NCBI RefSeq assembly: GCF_900102625.1
Contig: NZ_FMZC01000002.1
Location: 1-64,000, forward strand
From: Paracidovorax valerianellae
Lineage (GTDB): Bacteria > Pseudomonadota > Gammaproteobacteria > Burkholderiales > Burkholderiaceae_C
Length of the DNA: 64,000 bases
Direction: 5' to 3'
The stretch's first letter is position 1; each line of letters starts with the position of its first letter. The position numbers and the translations under genes are program-made. Positions 35,200-45,913 of this stretch are shown piece after piece. The notes below the pieces were generated by a model. The model was not told the origin of the DNA. It searched no databases and saw only the letters and a program-made list of their open reading frames with translations.

Positions 35200-36578
35200 T
35201 GGCCGGCCACAGCAACGCGACGCCCTACCCGCAAGGCCGCCTGTTCTCCGACCGCCTGATGCGCGAGGTGCGCGAGCGCTTCCTGCAGGTGGAGCACGAC
35301 CACCACGGCCGCGAGCGGCTGTACTTCGACAACGCGGGGGGCTCGTTCCGCCTGAAGGCCGCGGTGGAGCGGTTCCTGCAGATCGACGCCGTGCCCGACA
35401 ACACCGAGCGCATTCACGCCACGGCGCGCGAGCTGCAGTCCATTCAGGCCTCGGGCGTGGCCGACGTGCGCCGGGTGCTGAACGCCCGCGGCGGCAGCGT
35501 GTATGCCGCGCTCACGGCCTCCGGCGCCATGTTCGAGATGGTGCGAGCCGTGGCCCAGAACGTGCCCGGCACCAACATGGTCACCACCGTGCTGGAGCAC
35601 CCCTCGTCGTACGACGCCATGGAGCGCTACGCGCGCGAACTCGGCCGCGAACTGCGCGTGGCGCCCAGCAACCGCGCCACGGGCGGCGTGGACGTGGAAG
35701 CCGTCGTGCGCCTGGTGGACCGGGGCACCAGCGTGCTCAACGTGATCCATGCCTCGAACATTTCGGGCGCCAAGCTGGACCTGGAGGCCATCGTGCGGCA
35801 GGCCCGTGCCATCCGCCCCGACCTGTACATCCTGGTGGATGCCGTGCAGCACGCGCCCCACGGCGTCATCGACCTCGAGAAGACGCCGGTGGACGGCATC
35901 AACATCGCGCCCTACAAATTCTTCGGATGCCGGGGCTCGGGTATCGCCTGGCTGTCGGACCGCGCGGCGGCGCTGCCGCACCACAAGCTATCGGCCAAGC
36001 CGGCCGACTTCTGGGACCTGGGCAGCTCGGCGCCGTGGCAATTCGCGGTGATGACGGAGATCGTGGACTACGTCTGCTGGCTCGGCGGCCAGTCGCCCGA
36101 AAGCGGTGATGGCAGCAGCGATGGGCGCCACGCTGGCGACGACCGGCGCGCCCGCTTCGTGGCCGGCATCGAAGCCATCGAACTGCACGAACGCGCGTTG
36201 CTGTCGCGCCTGCTGAATGGCGGCGGCAGCGGCGACGCCACCGGAACCGACACCGGCACCGGCACCGCCGCGCCGGGCCTGCGCCACATGGCGGGGGTGG
36301 AAGTGTTCCTCGACCACCCCGACCTCACCCAGCGCGACCTGATCATCGGCATCGGCTTTGCAAACCTCGACTGCACCAGCGCCGTGGGCGAATACGCTGC
36401 GCGCGGCGTGACGGTGTACGAACGCTCGGCCGCAAGCCTGTATTCGCGCCGCATGCTCGAATCGTTCGGGCTGGAAGGCGCGGTGCGCGTCTCGCCGCTG
36501 CACTGCCATTCGCCGGCCGATGTGGACCGGTTCCTGGCAGTGACTCAGGACATCGCCCGGGCTTTCGCCGCGCGTTGA
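35199..36578 (+). CDS. Class V aminotransferase-fold PLP enzyme (cysteine desulfurase-like)
   Basis: About 459 residues, PLP-dependent fold type I. The FDNAGGS opening, the cofactor Asp in VDAVQHAPHG and the Schiff-base lysine in NIAPYKFFGCRGSG are characteristic of class V enzymes such as cysteine desulfurases and isopenicillin-N epimerases. A Gly/Asp/Thr-rich loop (GGGSGDATGTDTGTGT) is a low-complexity insertion. Coupling (TGATG) to the amino-acid binding protein suggests that it acts on the imported amino acid. The reaction is not determined. Confidence 0.85.
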   Translation: MAGHSNATPYPQGRLFSDRLMREVRERFLQVEHDHHGRERLYFDNAGGSFRLKAAVERFLQIDAVPDNTERIHATARELQSIQASGVADVRRVLNARGGSVYAALTASGAMFEMVRAVAQNVPGTNMVTTVLEHPSSYDAMERYARELGRELRVAPSNRATGGVDVEAVVRLVDRGTSVLNVIHASNISGAKLDLEAIVRQARAIRPDLYILVDAVQHAPHGVIDLEKTPVDGINIAPYKFFGCRGSGIAWLSDRAAALPHHKLSAKPADFWDLGSSAPWQFAVMTEIVDYVCWLGGQSPESGDGSSDGRHAGDDRRARFVAGIEAIELHERALLSRLLNGGGSGDATGTDTGTGTAAPGLRHMAGVEVFLDHPDLTQRDLIIGIGFANLDCTSAVGEYAARGVTVYERSAASLYSRRMLESFGLEGAVRVSPLHCHSPADVDRFLAVTQDIARAFAAR

Positions 36579-36614
36579 AAGGCGGCGGGCCCTCGAGGTC
36601 CGCCGGGACTTGAG

Positions 36615-36676
36615 CCAAAAGTGCCTCCAGTGCAATGAATACGGCGGTACATTGCTATTAACTTGATAGCAATTGG
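36615..36676. repeat. Palindromic chromosomal repeat, copy F
   Basis: GCCTCCAGTGCAATGAATACGG arm, then TTGCTATTAACTTGATAGCAA. It is located 37 bp after the aminotransferase stop codon in the gap before the lipoprotein gene. Confidence 0.85.
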
Positions 36677-36767
36677 TACCCTTGATGCCTTTACCGGGCT
36701 GCCTTAATTTCTCCCCAATTGGATTGCAAAGTTCCTCCCATCCCCAACGAAGAGAAGGAGAGGAACC

Positions 36768-37655
36768 ATGCAAACATCCACACCCACCCCCATCGCCGCG
36801 CCTGTCGCCGGCCCAGCGACGACAGGCCCCACGCCGCCTCAGGCAGACGCCCGGCGGCGCCTGGCGCTCGGCACGATCGGCTCCCTGGGCATCGCCAACC
36901 TGCTGGGCTGCGGCGGGGGCTCCGATACCGTGGCCGACAGCAGCGGTGCCGACACTGGAACGGGCACGGGCTCCGGAACGGGTACCGGGACAGGCACCGG
37001 TACGAGCACCACCTGCTCTGTCGTCCCCGAGGAAACCGCAGGCCCCTACCCGGCCGACGGCTCCAACGCCAGCAATGCCAACTACAACGTGCTCGCGCTC
37101 AGCGGCATCGTGCGGCAGGACATCCGCAGCAGCATCGGCGCGTCCACCGCCGTGGGCGGCGTGCCGCTGACCATCGCCATCACGCTGACCAACACGCGCT
37201 CCAGTTGCGCGCCGCTGCAGGGCTACGCCATCTACCTGTGGCACTGCTCGCAGGGCGGCGACTATTCGGTCTACACCGAGCGCAGCATCGCGGCCAACTA
37301 CCTGCGCGGCGTGCAGGCCACCGATGCGAGCGGCACCGTCACCTTCACCACCATCGTGCCCGGCTGCTACGCGGGCCGCATGCCGCACATGCACCTGGAG
37401 GTCTACCCCAGCCTGGCCGTGGCCACCACCGCCGGCAACAAGGTGAAGACCACGCAACTGGCGTTCCCCACCGACACGCTGCGCACCATCTACGCGGCCA
37501 ACGCGGGCTACAGCGCCAGCGTGCCCAACCTGGCGGCGATCACCTTCGCCACCGACAACGTCTTCAGCGACGGCACCGACCTGGAGATGACCACGCTGCA
37601 AAGCAATGGCAGCGGGGGCTACACCGCCTCCATCACGATCTCGATCGCCGCCTGA
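36768..37655 (+). CDS. Secreted intradiol-dioxygenase-like lipoprotein
   Basis: 295 residues. Tat-like twin-arginine (ARRRLALG), hydrophobic stretch and lipobox LLGC with Cys48, then a Gly-Thr tandem linker (about 62-80). The remainder matches intradiol ring-cleavage dioxygenases: ETAGPYP, Tyr166 in GGDYSVY, Tyr201 in PGCYAGR, and His207/His209 in PHMHLEV. These four correspond to the non-haem Fe(III) ligands. A membrane-anchored enzyme acting on catechol-type or lignin-derived compounds outside the cytoplasm fits a plant-associated lifestyle. It is followed by a small exported protein and a two-component system. Confidence 0.82.
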   Translation: MQTSTPTPIAAPVAGPATTGPTPPQADARRRLALGTIGSLGIANLLGCGGGSDTVADSSGADTGTGTGSGTGTGTGTGTSTTCSVVPEETAGPYPADGSNASNANYNVLALSGIVRQDIRSSIGASTAVGGVPLTIAITLTNTRSSCAPLQGYAIYLWHCSQGGDYSVYTERSIAANYLRGVQATDASGTVTFTTIVPGCYAGRMPHMHLEVYPSLAVATTAGNKVKTTQLAFPTDTLRTIYAANAGYSASVPNLAAITFATDNVFSDGTDLEMTTLQSNGSGGYTASITISIAA

Positions 37656-37744
37656 CACCGGCCGGGGCGCTGGGCGCCCCGCGCCCCCGCTTCCCATTTC
37701 CACCTTCCCTGCCAGCAACGACGACCGAAAGAAAGGCCCTGCCC

Positions 37745-38089
37745 ATGTCCGCATTCCGCCCCCCTCTCCAAGCCGTGTTCAAAAACACGCGCAAGCCCAC
37801 GACCACGACCACGGCCACGACCTTCGCCGGCGCCTTCATCGCCCTGTCGCTGGCAGCCCTGGCCGCGTCCAGCGCCCGGGCCCAGGGCGCACCCTCCGGT
37901 CAGCCGCCCGGCCCGCCGCCCGAGGCCTACACGGCCTGCAAGGGATTGGCCGAAGGCGCCTCGGTCACGCTGACCATGCCGGACGGCAAGACCCTGCCCG
38001 GCACATGCCGGACAATGAACGGCACCCTCGTCGCCATGCCTGTGGGCGGCCCGCCCCACGGCGCCGGGGGCCCGCCACCTGCCCGCTGA
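37745..38089 (+). CDS. Small exported protein of unknown function
   Basis: 114 residues. Signal peptide with a Thr-rich start (TTTTTATTFAGAFIALSLAALAASSARAQ), then Pro-rich mature protein (QPPGPPPEAYTACKG) with two cysteines and a GASVTLTMPDGKTLPGTC segment. No catalytic motif. Such small Pro-rich proteins occur beside sensor kinases; it may be a periplasmic partner of the following kinase. Confidence 0.65.
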   Translation: MSAFRPPLQAVFKNTRKPTTTTTATTFAGAFIALSLAALAASSARAQGAPSGQPPGPPPEAYTACKGLAEGASVTLTMPDGKTLPGTCRTMNGTLVAMPVGGPPHGAGGPPPAR

Positions 38090-38104
38090 CCCACCCCCTC
38101 GCTC

Positions 38105-39760
38105 ATGCCCCGCCTGACGCTGCAAAGCAAAGCCTTCCTCGCGCTGACCGTTCTGCTGGCCGTGCTGCTGCTGCTGTTCGTCGGGTTTTCGCGCCTGGGC
38201 CTGCAGCGCGGGCTCGGTCCGTACGTGGCCGAGATCGAACTGGCCCGCATGGACTGGCTCGCCGCGCGGCTGCAGCGCATGCACCTGCTGCACGGGGGCT
38301 GGCAGACGCTGCGCACCCAGCCCGAGCTGTGGCGCGAAATGCGCCGCCCCGGCGACAGCCCATCGCTGCGCAATGCTCAGACCGCGGCCAGCGGCGGCGG
38401 CGGCAGCAGCAACAACAGCAGCGCCCGCCGCAGCGGCGACAACGCCTTTGCCGGCAACGAAGTGCGCAGCGACGACACCGGCAGTGGCAACGTCCGCGAA
38501 CGCCCACCACCGCCGCCCGACTTCGGCGCGCCCAGCGAGGGCCACCCGTTCGAGCCGCCGCCCGACGGACCCATGCCCGACGCGGGCTCGTCCGACCACC
38601 GCGACCGTCCCCCGCCACCGCCCGGCTCGATGCTGTCGCAGCGGCTCGGCGTGCTCGACGCACAAGGCCGCTTGGTGGCTGGCGTGCGCCCCACGCCAGA
38701 CGCCGCCCGCCTGCCCTTGCGCGGCACGGATGGCACCCCCATCGGCGAACTGGTGCTGAGCCCGCCGTCGCACCTGGAGACCGAGGCCGACCGCGCCTTC
38801 ATCGCGCGGCAACTGGGCTTCGTGGTGTGGACCGGCATCGCCGGCCTGGCGCTGGCGCTGCTGCTGTCGTGGGCGCTGGCGAGGCGCTGGCTTGCGCCCA
38901 TCGGCGCGCTGGTGGACGGCGCGCGCGGCGTGGCCGCGGGCCGGCTGGACACGCGCGTGGCCGTGCATGGCGACGACGAGCTCGCCCGCCTGGCCCTTAC
39001 CTTCAACGACATGGCCGAGCAGCTGGGCGGCATGGAGGCGTCCCGCCGCCAGTGGATCGGCGACGTGGCGCACGAACTGCGCACCCCGCTGGCCGCAATG
39101 CGCGCCGAAATCGAGGCCGTGCAGGACGGCGTGCGCCCCTTCGACGACAAAACCGCCCTGCGCCTGCACCGGCAAGTGATGCGGCTCATCCAGCTGGTGG
39201 GCGACCTGCGTGCCAGCCTGGACGCTGCCGCGGGCAGCGCCGCATCGGCGCTCGTGCCCGTGCACCCGCTGTCGCTGCTGGCCGAGGCCGTTGCCTCGAT
39301 GCAGCCGCGCTTTCACCAAGCCGATGTGGCCGTGGACACCGGCGGGCTCGGCACACTGGCCGCGCTGGCGCCTGCGCCGCTCGTGCAGGGCGATGCGCAG
39401 CAGCTGCACCGCGTGTTCCTCAACCTGCTGGAAAACAGCGTGCGCTACACCGACCCCGGCGGCCGGCTGGAAATCAAGGCGCAGATCGACCGCGGCGGGC
39501 CCGCGCCCTCGCTGGTGCTGCAGTTCGACGACACCGCGCCCGGCGTGGCGGCGCACGACCTGCCGCGCCTGTTCGACCGCCTGTACCGGGCCGAAAGCTC
39601 GCGCGCCCGCGCCACCGGCGACCTGGGCGGATCGGGCCTGGGCCTGGCGATCTGCCGGGCCATCGTGCAGTCGCACGGCGGCCGCATCGCCGCGCAGCCC
39701 TCGCCGCTCGGCGGCCTGCGCACCACCCTCATCCTGCCCTTGCTGGAGAACCATTCATGA
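38105..39760 (+). CDS. Sensor histidine kinase (BaeS-like)
   Basis: 551 residues. Transmembrane helix at about 10-28, a periplasmic region of about 200 residues containing Gly/Ser/Asn-rich and Pro-rich (PPPPP twice) insertions, second helix at about 236-257, HAMP domain, H-box GDVAHELRTPLAAMRAE with His323, N-box NLLENSVRYTDPGG and G-box DLGGSGLGLAI. It should phosphorylate the response regulator encoded next (4-bp overlap). The low-complexity periplasmic inserts are unusual for BaeS relatives. Confidence 0.9.
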   Translation: MPRLTLQSKAFLALTVLLAVLLLLFVGFSRLGLQRGLGPYVAEIELARMDWLAARLQRMHLLHGGWQTLRTQPELWREMRRPGDSPSLRNAQTAASGGGGSSNNSSARRSGDNAFAGNEVRSDDTGSGNVRERPPPPPDFGAPSEGHPFEPPPDGPMPDAGSSDHRDRPPPPPGSMLSQRLGVLDAQGRLVAGVRPTPDAARLPLRGTDGTPIGELVLSPPSHLETEADRAFIARQLGFVVWTGIAGLALALLLSWALARRWLAPIGALVDGARGVAAGRLDTRVAVHGDDELARLALTFNDMAEQLGGMEASRRQWIGDVAHELRTPLAAMRAEIEAVQDGVRPFDDKTALRLHRQVMRLIQLVGDLRASLDAAAGSAASALVPVHPLSLLAEAVASMQPRFHQADVAVDTGGLGTLAALAPAPLVQGDAQQLHRVFLNLLENSVRYTDPGGRLEIKAQIDRGGPAPSLVLQFDDTAPGVAAHDLPRLFDRLYRAESSRARATGDLGGSGLGLAICRAIVQSHGGRIAAQPSPLGGLRTTLILPLLENHS

Positions 39761-40491
39761 CAGCGCGCATCCTCGTGGTCGAGGACGAAACCGACATCGC
39801 CCACATCCTGCTCGACTACCTGCGCCACGCCGGCTACGAGGCCGAGCACATGGCCGACGGGCAGAGCGCCCTGGCCCGCCTGACCGGCCCCACGCCGCCC
39901 GACCTGACGCTGCTGGACGTGATGCTGCCCGGGCTCGACGGCTTGTCGGTACTGCGCCAGGCGCGGCGCCACACCGACAAGCCGGTCATCATGCTCACCG
40001 CCCGCGTCGAAGAGGTGGACCGCCTCATCGGGCTGGAACTGGGCGCGGACGACTACATCTGCAAGCCCTTCTCGCCGCGCGAAGTGGTGGCGCGCGTCAA
40101 GACCGTGCTGCGCCGCGGCGCCGCGCAAAGCCCGGCAGCCGCGAGGGCAGCACCCGCCAGCCCACCCGTGCTGGCGCTGGACGAGGCGCACTGGCAGGTC
40201 ACGCTGCGCGGCGCGCACGTGGCCCTCACCCCGCGCGAATTCCGCCTGCTGCAGGCCCTGGCCCGGCAAAGCGGCCGCATCTTCTCGCGCGCCCAGTTGC
40301 TCGACCTCGCCTACGGCGACACCCTGGACGTGAACGAGCGCGCCATAGACAGCCACATCAAGAACCTGCGCAGGAAACTCAAGGCCGCCAGCGGCGACGG
40401 CGTGGAATGGATCCGGTCGGTGTACGGCGTCGGGTTCGCGTTCGATGAGGATGCGGGGGACGCCGGAACGGCCGACGACACCGCGGCCTGA
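39757..40491 (+). CDS. OmpR-family response regulator (BaeR-like)
   Basis: 244 residues: receiver domain with phospho-acceptor Asp54 (LTLLDVMLPG) and the switch/lysine positions (MLTARVEE, CKPFSP), and a C-terminal winged helix (ALTPREFRLLQALARQSGRIFSRAQLLDLAYGD...DSHIKNLRRKL). The ATG overlaps the kinase stop as ATGA. It probably controls the operon it lies in, including the lipoprotein, but no binding site is identified. Confidence 0.92.
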   Translation: MTARILVVEDETDIAHILLDYLRHAGYEAEHMADGQSALARLTGPTPPDLTLLDVMLPGLDGLSVLRQARRHTDKPVIMLTARVEEVDRLIGLELGADDYICKPFSPREVVARVKTVLRRGAAQSPAAARAAPASPPVLALDEAHWQVTLRGAHVALTPREFRLLQALARQSGRIFSRAQLLDLAYGDTLDVNERAIDSHIKNLRRKLKAASGDGVEWIRSVYGVGFAFDEDAGDAGTADDTAA

Positions 40492-40589
40492 GTAGCGCCG
40501 ATCTGCAACCCGCCGCAGACGCGGCCAGTCAGTGGGCGACGGAACGGACGCCAGCGCAGCAATGGCATTGCGAGAATCCACCCTGAAAG

Positions 40590-40650
40590 CAATGCTATAT
40601 TTTTCATAGCACACTGCGTTAGTGTTTATTGCGCTGGAGGCCATTTTCAT
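40590..40650. repeat. Palindromic chromosomal repeat, copy E
   Basis: AATGCTATATTTTTCATAGCA palindrome followed by TTATTGCGCTGGAGGCCATTTTC. It is the only recognisable element in the 310-bp gap between the response regulator and the topoisomerase. Confidence 0.85.
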
Positions 40651-40801
40651 TCAAAGCCCTTTGGTGCAGCGTCTGGCCGTGCCTGCGTGGCGCGGCGCAT
40701 TTCCCACCGGTGCTGCGGACGGCCTCCTACAGCCGGCGTGCGGCGGCTGGGCTGTGATCGGCGATGGGGCCGCACCGCGCCCTGCCTGCCCCCCTCGATC
40801 C

Positions 40802-41956
40802 ATGCCACGCACCGCCACCGCCACTGCTCCCTCCACCGCCAACGCCCCGGTTCCGCGCCCGCCTCCGACGCGCCTGCCGGGCGGCCTGCGCTACGTCAAC
40901 CCCGACATGCCCGGCCTGACCCGCGAGCGCCAGGGCGATGTCTTTCGCTACCGCCAGCCCGACGGCAAATGGCTGACCGACCCCGACGAGATCAGCCGCA
41001 TCCAGAAGCTGGCAATTCCGCCGGCCTATACCGATGTGTGGATCTGCCCGCTGGCCAACGGCCACCTGCAGGCAACCGGCCTCGACGCACGCGGGCGGCG
41101 GCAATACCGCTACCACGCCGACTGGCGCCTGCAGCGCGATGAGGCCAAGTTCGAACGCATGCAGGCCTTCGGGCGCGCCCTGCCCCGCATCCGCGCCCGC
41201 GTGGCCCGCGACCTGCGCGCCACGCCGGGCCGCGCCCTCTCCCGCGAACGCGTACTGGCCACGCTGGTGCGCCTGCTGGACACCACGTTCATGCGCGTGG
41301 GCAACGAGGAATACGCCAGCGCCAACCGCTCGTACGGCCTGACCACGCTGCGCAACCGCCACGCGGACCTGCGCGGCAACCGGCTGCGCCTGCGGTTTCG
41401 CGGCAAGAGCGGCGTGCAGCAGGAGGCCACGCTGGACGATCCGCGCGTGGCCCGCGTGGTGCGCCGCTGCCAACAGTTGCCGGGCCAGGAACTCTTCCAG
41501 TACGAAGACGAGGACGGCACGCTGCACGCGGTGGATTCGGGCGACGTGAACGACTACCTGCGCGAGATCACCGGCACCGAGGAGGGCGAGCACTTCACAG
41601 CCAAGGACTTTCGCACCTGGCATGGCACGGTGCAGGCGCTGGAACTGACGCGGCTGGCCTGCTCCCAGCAGCCCGGCACGCCGGCGGTGACGGCCAAGCA
41701 CATCCTGGCCGAGGTAGCGCGGCAGCTCGGCAACACGCCGGCGGTCTGCAAGAAGTCCTACGTGCACCCGTCGGTGCTGGACCTGGGCTCGCGGCTCACC
41801 TCCGATGCCGGCCCCGACATGCAGGTGCTGTGGGACCGCATCGGCGGCACCAACACGCCGCGCGCTCTGCAGGCGGCCGAGCGGCGGCTGCTGGCGTTTC
41901 TGCGCCACAAAGACCGGCCGACACGGGCCAAGCGCGCCCGCAAGACCACCCACTGA
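40802..41956 (+). CDS. Type IB DNA topoisomerase (poxvirus-like)
   Basis: 384 residues. The N-terminal domain begins after a Pro-rich leader with LRYVNPDMPGLTRER and RYRQPDGKWLTD. Catalytic residues can be located: Arg in FMRVGNEEYA, Lys/Arg in FRGKSGVQ, the FTAKDFRTWHGT motif and the nucleophile Tyr in CKKSYVHP. It relaxes supercoils by a 3'-phosphotyrosyl intermediate. It is a bacterial homologue of vaccinia topoisomerase; the physiological role is uncertain. Upstream in-frame codons overlap repeat E and were not used. Confidence 0.92.
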   Translation: MPRTATATAPSTANAPVPRPPPTRLPGGLRYVNPDMPGLTRERQGDVFRYRQPDGKWLTDPDEISRIQKLAIPPAYTDVWICPLANGHLQATGLDARGRRQYRYHADWRLQRDEAKFERMQAFGRALPRIRARVARDLRATPGRALSRERVLATLVRLLDTTFMRVGNEEYASANRSYGLTTLRNRHADLRGNRLRLRFRGKSGVQQEATLDDPRVARVVRRCQQLPGQELFQYEDEDGTLHAVDSGDVNDYLREITGTEEGEHFTAKDFRTWHGTVQALELTRLACSQQPGTPAVTAKHILAEVARQLGNTPAVCKKSYVHPSVLDLGSRLTSDAGPDMQVLWDRIGGTNTPRALQAAERRLLAFLRHKDRPTRAKRARKTTH

Positions 41957-42019
41957 GGTAGCCGCTGGATGTGCCGCCCCGGGACCGCCCGCGCGGTCCT
42001 GTGAGGCGGCGCGCCGCGC

Positions 42020-43408
42020 TCAGCGGCCGACCATGTTGCCCGGCACCACCCACTGGTCAAACTGCTCGCCCGTCACGTGGCCCGACGCCACCGCCGCCTC
42101 GCGCAGGCTGGTGCCTTCCTTGTGCGCTTTCTTGGCGATGTAGGCGGCCTTGTCGTAGCCGATGTGCGTATTGAGCGCGGTCACCAGCATCAGCGAACGG
42201 TCCACCAGCTCGGCGATCCGGTCGCGGTTGGGCTCGATGCCCACGGCGCAGTGGTCGTTGAAGCTCACCATGCCGTCGGCCAGCAGCCGCACGCTCTGCA
42301 GGAAGTTGTGCGCCACCATGGGGCGGAACACGTTCAGCTCGAAATTGCCCGAGGCCCCGCCGAAGTTGATGGCGACGTCGTTGCCAAACACCTGCGCGGC
42401 CAGCATCGTCACCGCTTCGCTCTGGGTCGGGTTGACCTTGCCGGGCATGATGGACGAGCCGGGTTCGTTCTCGGGAATGCTCAGCTCGCCGATGCCGCTG
42501 CGCGGTCCGCTGGCCAGCCAGCGCACGTCGTTGGCGATCTTCATCATGCTGGCGGCCAGCGTCTTCAAGGCGCCGTGCGCATGCACCAGCGCATCGACCG
42601 AGGCCAGGGCCTCGAACTTGTTGGGCGCCGTGACGAACGGCAGGCCGGTCAGGCGCGCCAGCTCGGCCGCGGCCTGCTCGGCATAGCCCTTGGGCGCGTT
42701 CAGGCCCGTCCCCACGGCGGTGCCGCCCAGCGCCAGTTCGCACAGGTACGGCAGCGCGGCGCGCACGTGGCGCTCGCCGTGGTCGAGCTGCGCCACGTAG
42801 CCGGAAAACTCCTGGCCCAGCGTGAGCGGCGTGGCGTCCTGCAGATGGGTGCGGCCGATTTTCACGATGCCGTCGAAATCATTGGCCTTTTGCGCCAGCG
42901 TGGCGCGCAGCTTGGCGATGGCGGGCAGCAGGCGGTGCGTGAGCGCTTCCACGGCGGCCACGTGCATGACGGTGGGGAACACGTCGTTGCTCGACTGGCT
43001 GCGGTTCACGTCGTCGTTGGGGTGCACCAGGCGCGATTCGCCGCGCTCGCCGCCCAGCAGTTCGCTGGCGCGATTGGCCAGCACTTCGTTGACGTTCATG
43101 TTGCTTTGCGTGCCCGAACCCGTCTGCCAGACCACGAGCGGAAACTCACCCGGATGCCGCCCGGCGATCACTTCGTCGGCCGCGGCGACGATGGCATCGG
43201 TCTTTTTCGCGTCCTGCAGGCCCAGAGCCTGATTGACCACGGCCGACGCCCGCTTGACCTGCGCCAGCGCCTTGATGATCTCGCGCGGCTGCTGTTCGCC
43301 GGAGATGTCGAAGTTCTGCAGCGAACGCTGCGTCTGCGCGCCCCACAGTTGGTGGGCGGGGACCTCGATGGGGCCAAAGGTGTCGCGTTCGATGCGGGTG
43401 GTCGTCAT
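42020..43408 (-). CDS. fumC: Fumarate hydratase class II
   Basis: 462 residues, the usual length of FumC. It is the oxygen-stable, iron-free fumarase of the citric acid cycle. The signature [11 protein letters not shown] is intact, with [14 protein letters not shown] and [14 protein letters not shown]. The ATG at 43408 ([17 protein letters not shown]) fits the family start; an in-frame codon upstream would add 23 residues. It is divergent from the MHYT-GGDEF-EAL gene. Confidence 0.95.
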   Translation of the reverse strand: MTTTRIERDTFGPIEVPAHQLWGAQTQRSLQNFDISGEQQPREIIKALAQVKRASAVVNQALGLQDAKKTDAIVAAADEVIAGRHPGEFPLVVWQTGSGTQSNMNVNEVLANRASELLGGERGESRLVHPNDDVNRSQSSNDVFPTVMHVAAVEALTHRLLPAIAKLRATLAQKANDFDGIVKIGRTHLQDATPLTLGQEFSGYVAQLDHGERHVRAALPYLCELALGGTAVGTGLNAPKGYAEQAAAELARLTGLPFVTAPNKFEALASVDALVHAHGALKTLAASMMKIANDVRWLASGPRSGIGELSIPENEPGSSIMPGKVNPTQSEAVTMLAAQVFGNDVAINFGGASGNFELNVFRPMVAHNFLQSVRLLADGMVSFNDHCAVGIEPNRDRIAELVDRSLMLVTALNTHIGYDKAAYIAKKAHKEGTSLREAAVASGHVTGEQFDQWVVPGNMVGR

Positions 43409-43607
43409 GTCAGGCTGGATCCAGAGGTGGTGAAGAAAGAGGGGCGCACTCCCGGGTGCGCAGGCGTCCAAAAGCATACGCGAAACAAAACCATTCTCAT
43501 TGGCTGGGGCCTTACCGTGCAGAGACCCTCCCAGGTGTGCAAGAAGCCGGCGGCAGATACACTTGGAAACCTTCCCGCGCCGACTCCCGGCACCCCATGC
43601 CCCTCCG

Positions 43608-45827
43608 ATGTCGTCCGAACTTGCCCACCCGCTGACCGGCTTTCTGCCGTCGCACCATGATCCGCTGGTGGTTGCCGCATCGTTTGCGGTGGCGGTGCTG
43701 GCGTCCTATGTCACGTTGGCCGTGGCCCGCCGGGTGCGCACCTCGCAGCGGCACATCGGCCTGGCATGGTGGGCCGCCGGCTCGCTGGTGATGGGCACCG
43801 GCATCTGGTCCATGCATTTCGTCGGCATGCTGGCCTTCGAACTCCCCATCGCGCTCGGCTTCACCGGGGGACTCACGTTCGTGTCGTGGCTGTCCGCCGT
43901 GGCCGCCTCCAGCGTGGCGCTGGGCATGGCGGGCCTGGCCAGGTTCCGGTGGCCGCAACTGGCGATGGGCGCGTTGGCCATGGGTGTTGGCATCAGCGCC
44001 ATGCACTACATCGGCATGCAGGCCCTGCACCTGTCCATCGGCATCGTCTGGAACGCGGGCTACGTGGTGCTTTCCGTCGTGGTCGCCGTGCTGGCCTCGG
44101 CCACGGCGCTGTGGCTCTTTCAGGCGCTGCAGCACATGCACGGCATGCGGCGCAGGTTGTTTCAGGCGGGGGCATCGCTCGTGATGGGACTGGCGATCTG
44201 CGGCATGCACTACATCGGCATGGCCGCCGCCCAGTTCCCGCAAGGCACCGTGTGCCTGAGCGCGAATGCGCTGGGCGGCACCGGGCTGACCGCCATGGTG
44301 GTGATCGCCACGCTCGTGCTGCTGATCAGCACGCTGTTCGTCGCCATCCTCGACGCGCGGCTGCAGAACACCGCGCGCCGCCTCACCCAATCGCTCAAGG
44401 ACAGCAATGCCAAGCTGCACGAGGCCAACGCCGAATTGCAAAAGCGCGCCTTCGCCGATGCCCTGACCGCCCTGCCCAACCGCCTGCTGTTCGAAGACCG
44501 CCTGATCCACGCGCTGCTGCGCCTGGAGCGCATCAACCACCACCGAGTGGTGGACCGACTGGCCGTGCTGTTCGTCGATCTGGACGGGTTCAAGCCCATT
44601 AACGATTCCTTCGGCCATGCCGCCGGCGACGCCATCCTGATCGAAGCCGCGCAACGGCTGCGGGCCGAAGCGCGCGAAAGCGACACCGTGGCCCGCGTGG
44701 GCGGCGACGAATTCCTGCTGCTGCTGGAGGACGTGGGCAACGCGGCGGACTGCACCGTCGTCGCCACCCGCATCCTGGCTGCGATCGCCCAGCCGTTCCA
44801 GGTGGCGGGTCGCCAAGTGCAGATCGGGTGCTCGATCGGCATCGTGGTGCACCCCGACCATGGCGATCGCGACAAGCTGGTCGCCAATGCCGACGCCGCC
44901 ATGTACGCCGCCAAGCGCGCCGGCGGCAATGGCTACGCGATGTTCGAGCCGCACATGGGATCGGACGCCACCGATCAGCTGGAACTGCAGAACGACCTGC
45001 GCCATGCGCTCGCCCGCGGTGAGCTTTCGCTGCACTACCAGCCCAAGATCGACGGCAAGCGCGGCCGCATCAACGGGGTGGAAGCGCTGCTGCGCTGGAG
45101 CCATCCGCAGCGCGGCATGGTGAGCCCGCTGGTGTTCATCGGCCTGGCCGAGCGGTTCGGGCTGATCGGCCAGCTGGGCAACTGGGTCATCGAGGAAGCC
45201 TGCCGGCAGATGGCCGACTGGGCCCGCAGCGGCCTGCGCATGCGCGTGGCGATCAACCTGTCGGTGCACCAGTTGCGCGAAAGCGGCCTGGCCGAGCGCA
45301 TCGAGCATGCGCTGAAGTTCCACGGCCTCGACGCCTCGCAACTGCTGTGCGAGATCACCGAATCGGTCGCCATGGAAGACACCAAGGCCACCCAGCGCAC
45401 GTTCGAGGGCCTGGCGCGCATCGGCGTGTTTCTGTCCATCGACGACTTCGGCACGGGCTATTCGAGCCTCAATTACCTGCGCCAGCTGCCGGCCCAGCAG
45501 CTCAAGATCGACCGCAGCTTCGTGAACGACCTCGAACACGAGGAAGACGCCCGCGCCGTCGTGGATGCCGTGGTCCGTCTGGCCCATGCGCTCGGCCTGC
45601 GCGTGGTGGCCGAGGGCGTGGAGACCAGCGGGCAGCGCGACATCCTGTTGGCCATGCGCTGCGACGAACTGCAGGGCTTTTTCTACGCCCGCCCCATGCC
45701 GGCGGACGTGCTGCTGGCCTGGGCGCAGGGCGACAAGCCGGAAGGCTCGGCGGATTTCGCGCCGTCGGTGCTGGGCGCGATCGAAGTCGCCGGCAGCCTG
45801 CCGTTCGACATGACGCAGCGCGGCTGA
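43608..45827 (+). CDS. MHYT-GGDEF-EAL c-di-GMP signalling protein
   Basis: About 739 residues. Seven-helix MHYT sensor domain with three copies of the motif (MHFVGM, MHYIGM, MHYIGM), thought to bind copper and sense gases such as oxygen, CO or NO. Then GGDEF (ARVGGDEF, canonical), and EAL domain ([36 protein letters not shown]), with all catalytic residues in place. It may therefore both make and degrade c-di-GMP. The start [11 protein letters not shown] follows an upstream stretch without similarity. Confidence 0.92.
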   Translation: MSSELAHPLTGFLPSHHDPLVVAASFAVAVLASYVTLAVARRVRTSQRHIGLAWWAAGSLVMGTGIWSMHFVGMLAFELPIALGFTGGLTFVSWLSAVAASSVALGMAGLARFRWPQLAMGALAMGVGISAMHYIGMQALHLSIGIVWNAGYVVLSVVVAVLASATALWLFQALQHMHGMRRRLFQAGASLVMGLAICGMHYIGMAAAQFPQGTVCLSANALGGTGLTAMVVIATLVLLISTLFVAILDARLQNTARRLTQSLKDSNAKLHEANAELQKRAFADALTALPNRLLFEDRLIHALLRLERINHHRVVDRLAVLFVDLDGFKPINDSFGHAAGDAILIEAAQRLRAEARESDTVARVGGDEFLLLLEDVGNAADCTVVATRILAAIAQPFQVAGRQVQIGCSIGIVVHPDHGDRDKLVANADAAMYAAKRAGGNGYAMFEPHMGSDATDQLELQNDLRHALARGELSLHYQPKIDGKRGRINGVEALLRWSHPQRGMVSPLVFIGLAERFGLIGQLGNWVIEEACRQMADWARSGLRMRVAINLSVHQLRESGLAERIEHALKFHGLDASQLLCEITESVAMEDTKATQRTFEGLARIGVFLSIDDFGTGYSSLNYLRQLPAQQLKIDRSFVNDLEHEEDARAVVDAVVRLAHALGLRVVAEGVETSGQRDILLAMRCDELQGFFYARPMPADVLLAWAQGDKPEGSADFAPSVLGAIEVAGSLPFDMTQRG

Positions 45828-45913
45828 CCGCGCAGCAGGCGGCCGCGAGCGCCGTCCGGAGCGGGCGGCGATAATTGCGCGGTCCGTTCTTTCCCCAAAA
45901 ACACATCCCCACC

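Noticed and set aside
36950-37015. GT-rich tandem tract as a phase-variation repeat
   Set aside because: It encodes an in-frame Gly-Thr linker with irregular units, so slippage control is not indicated.
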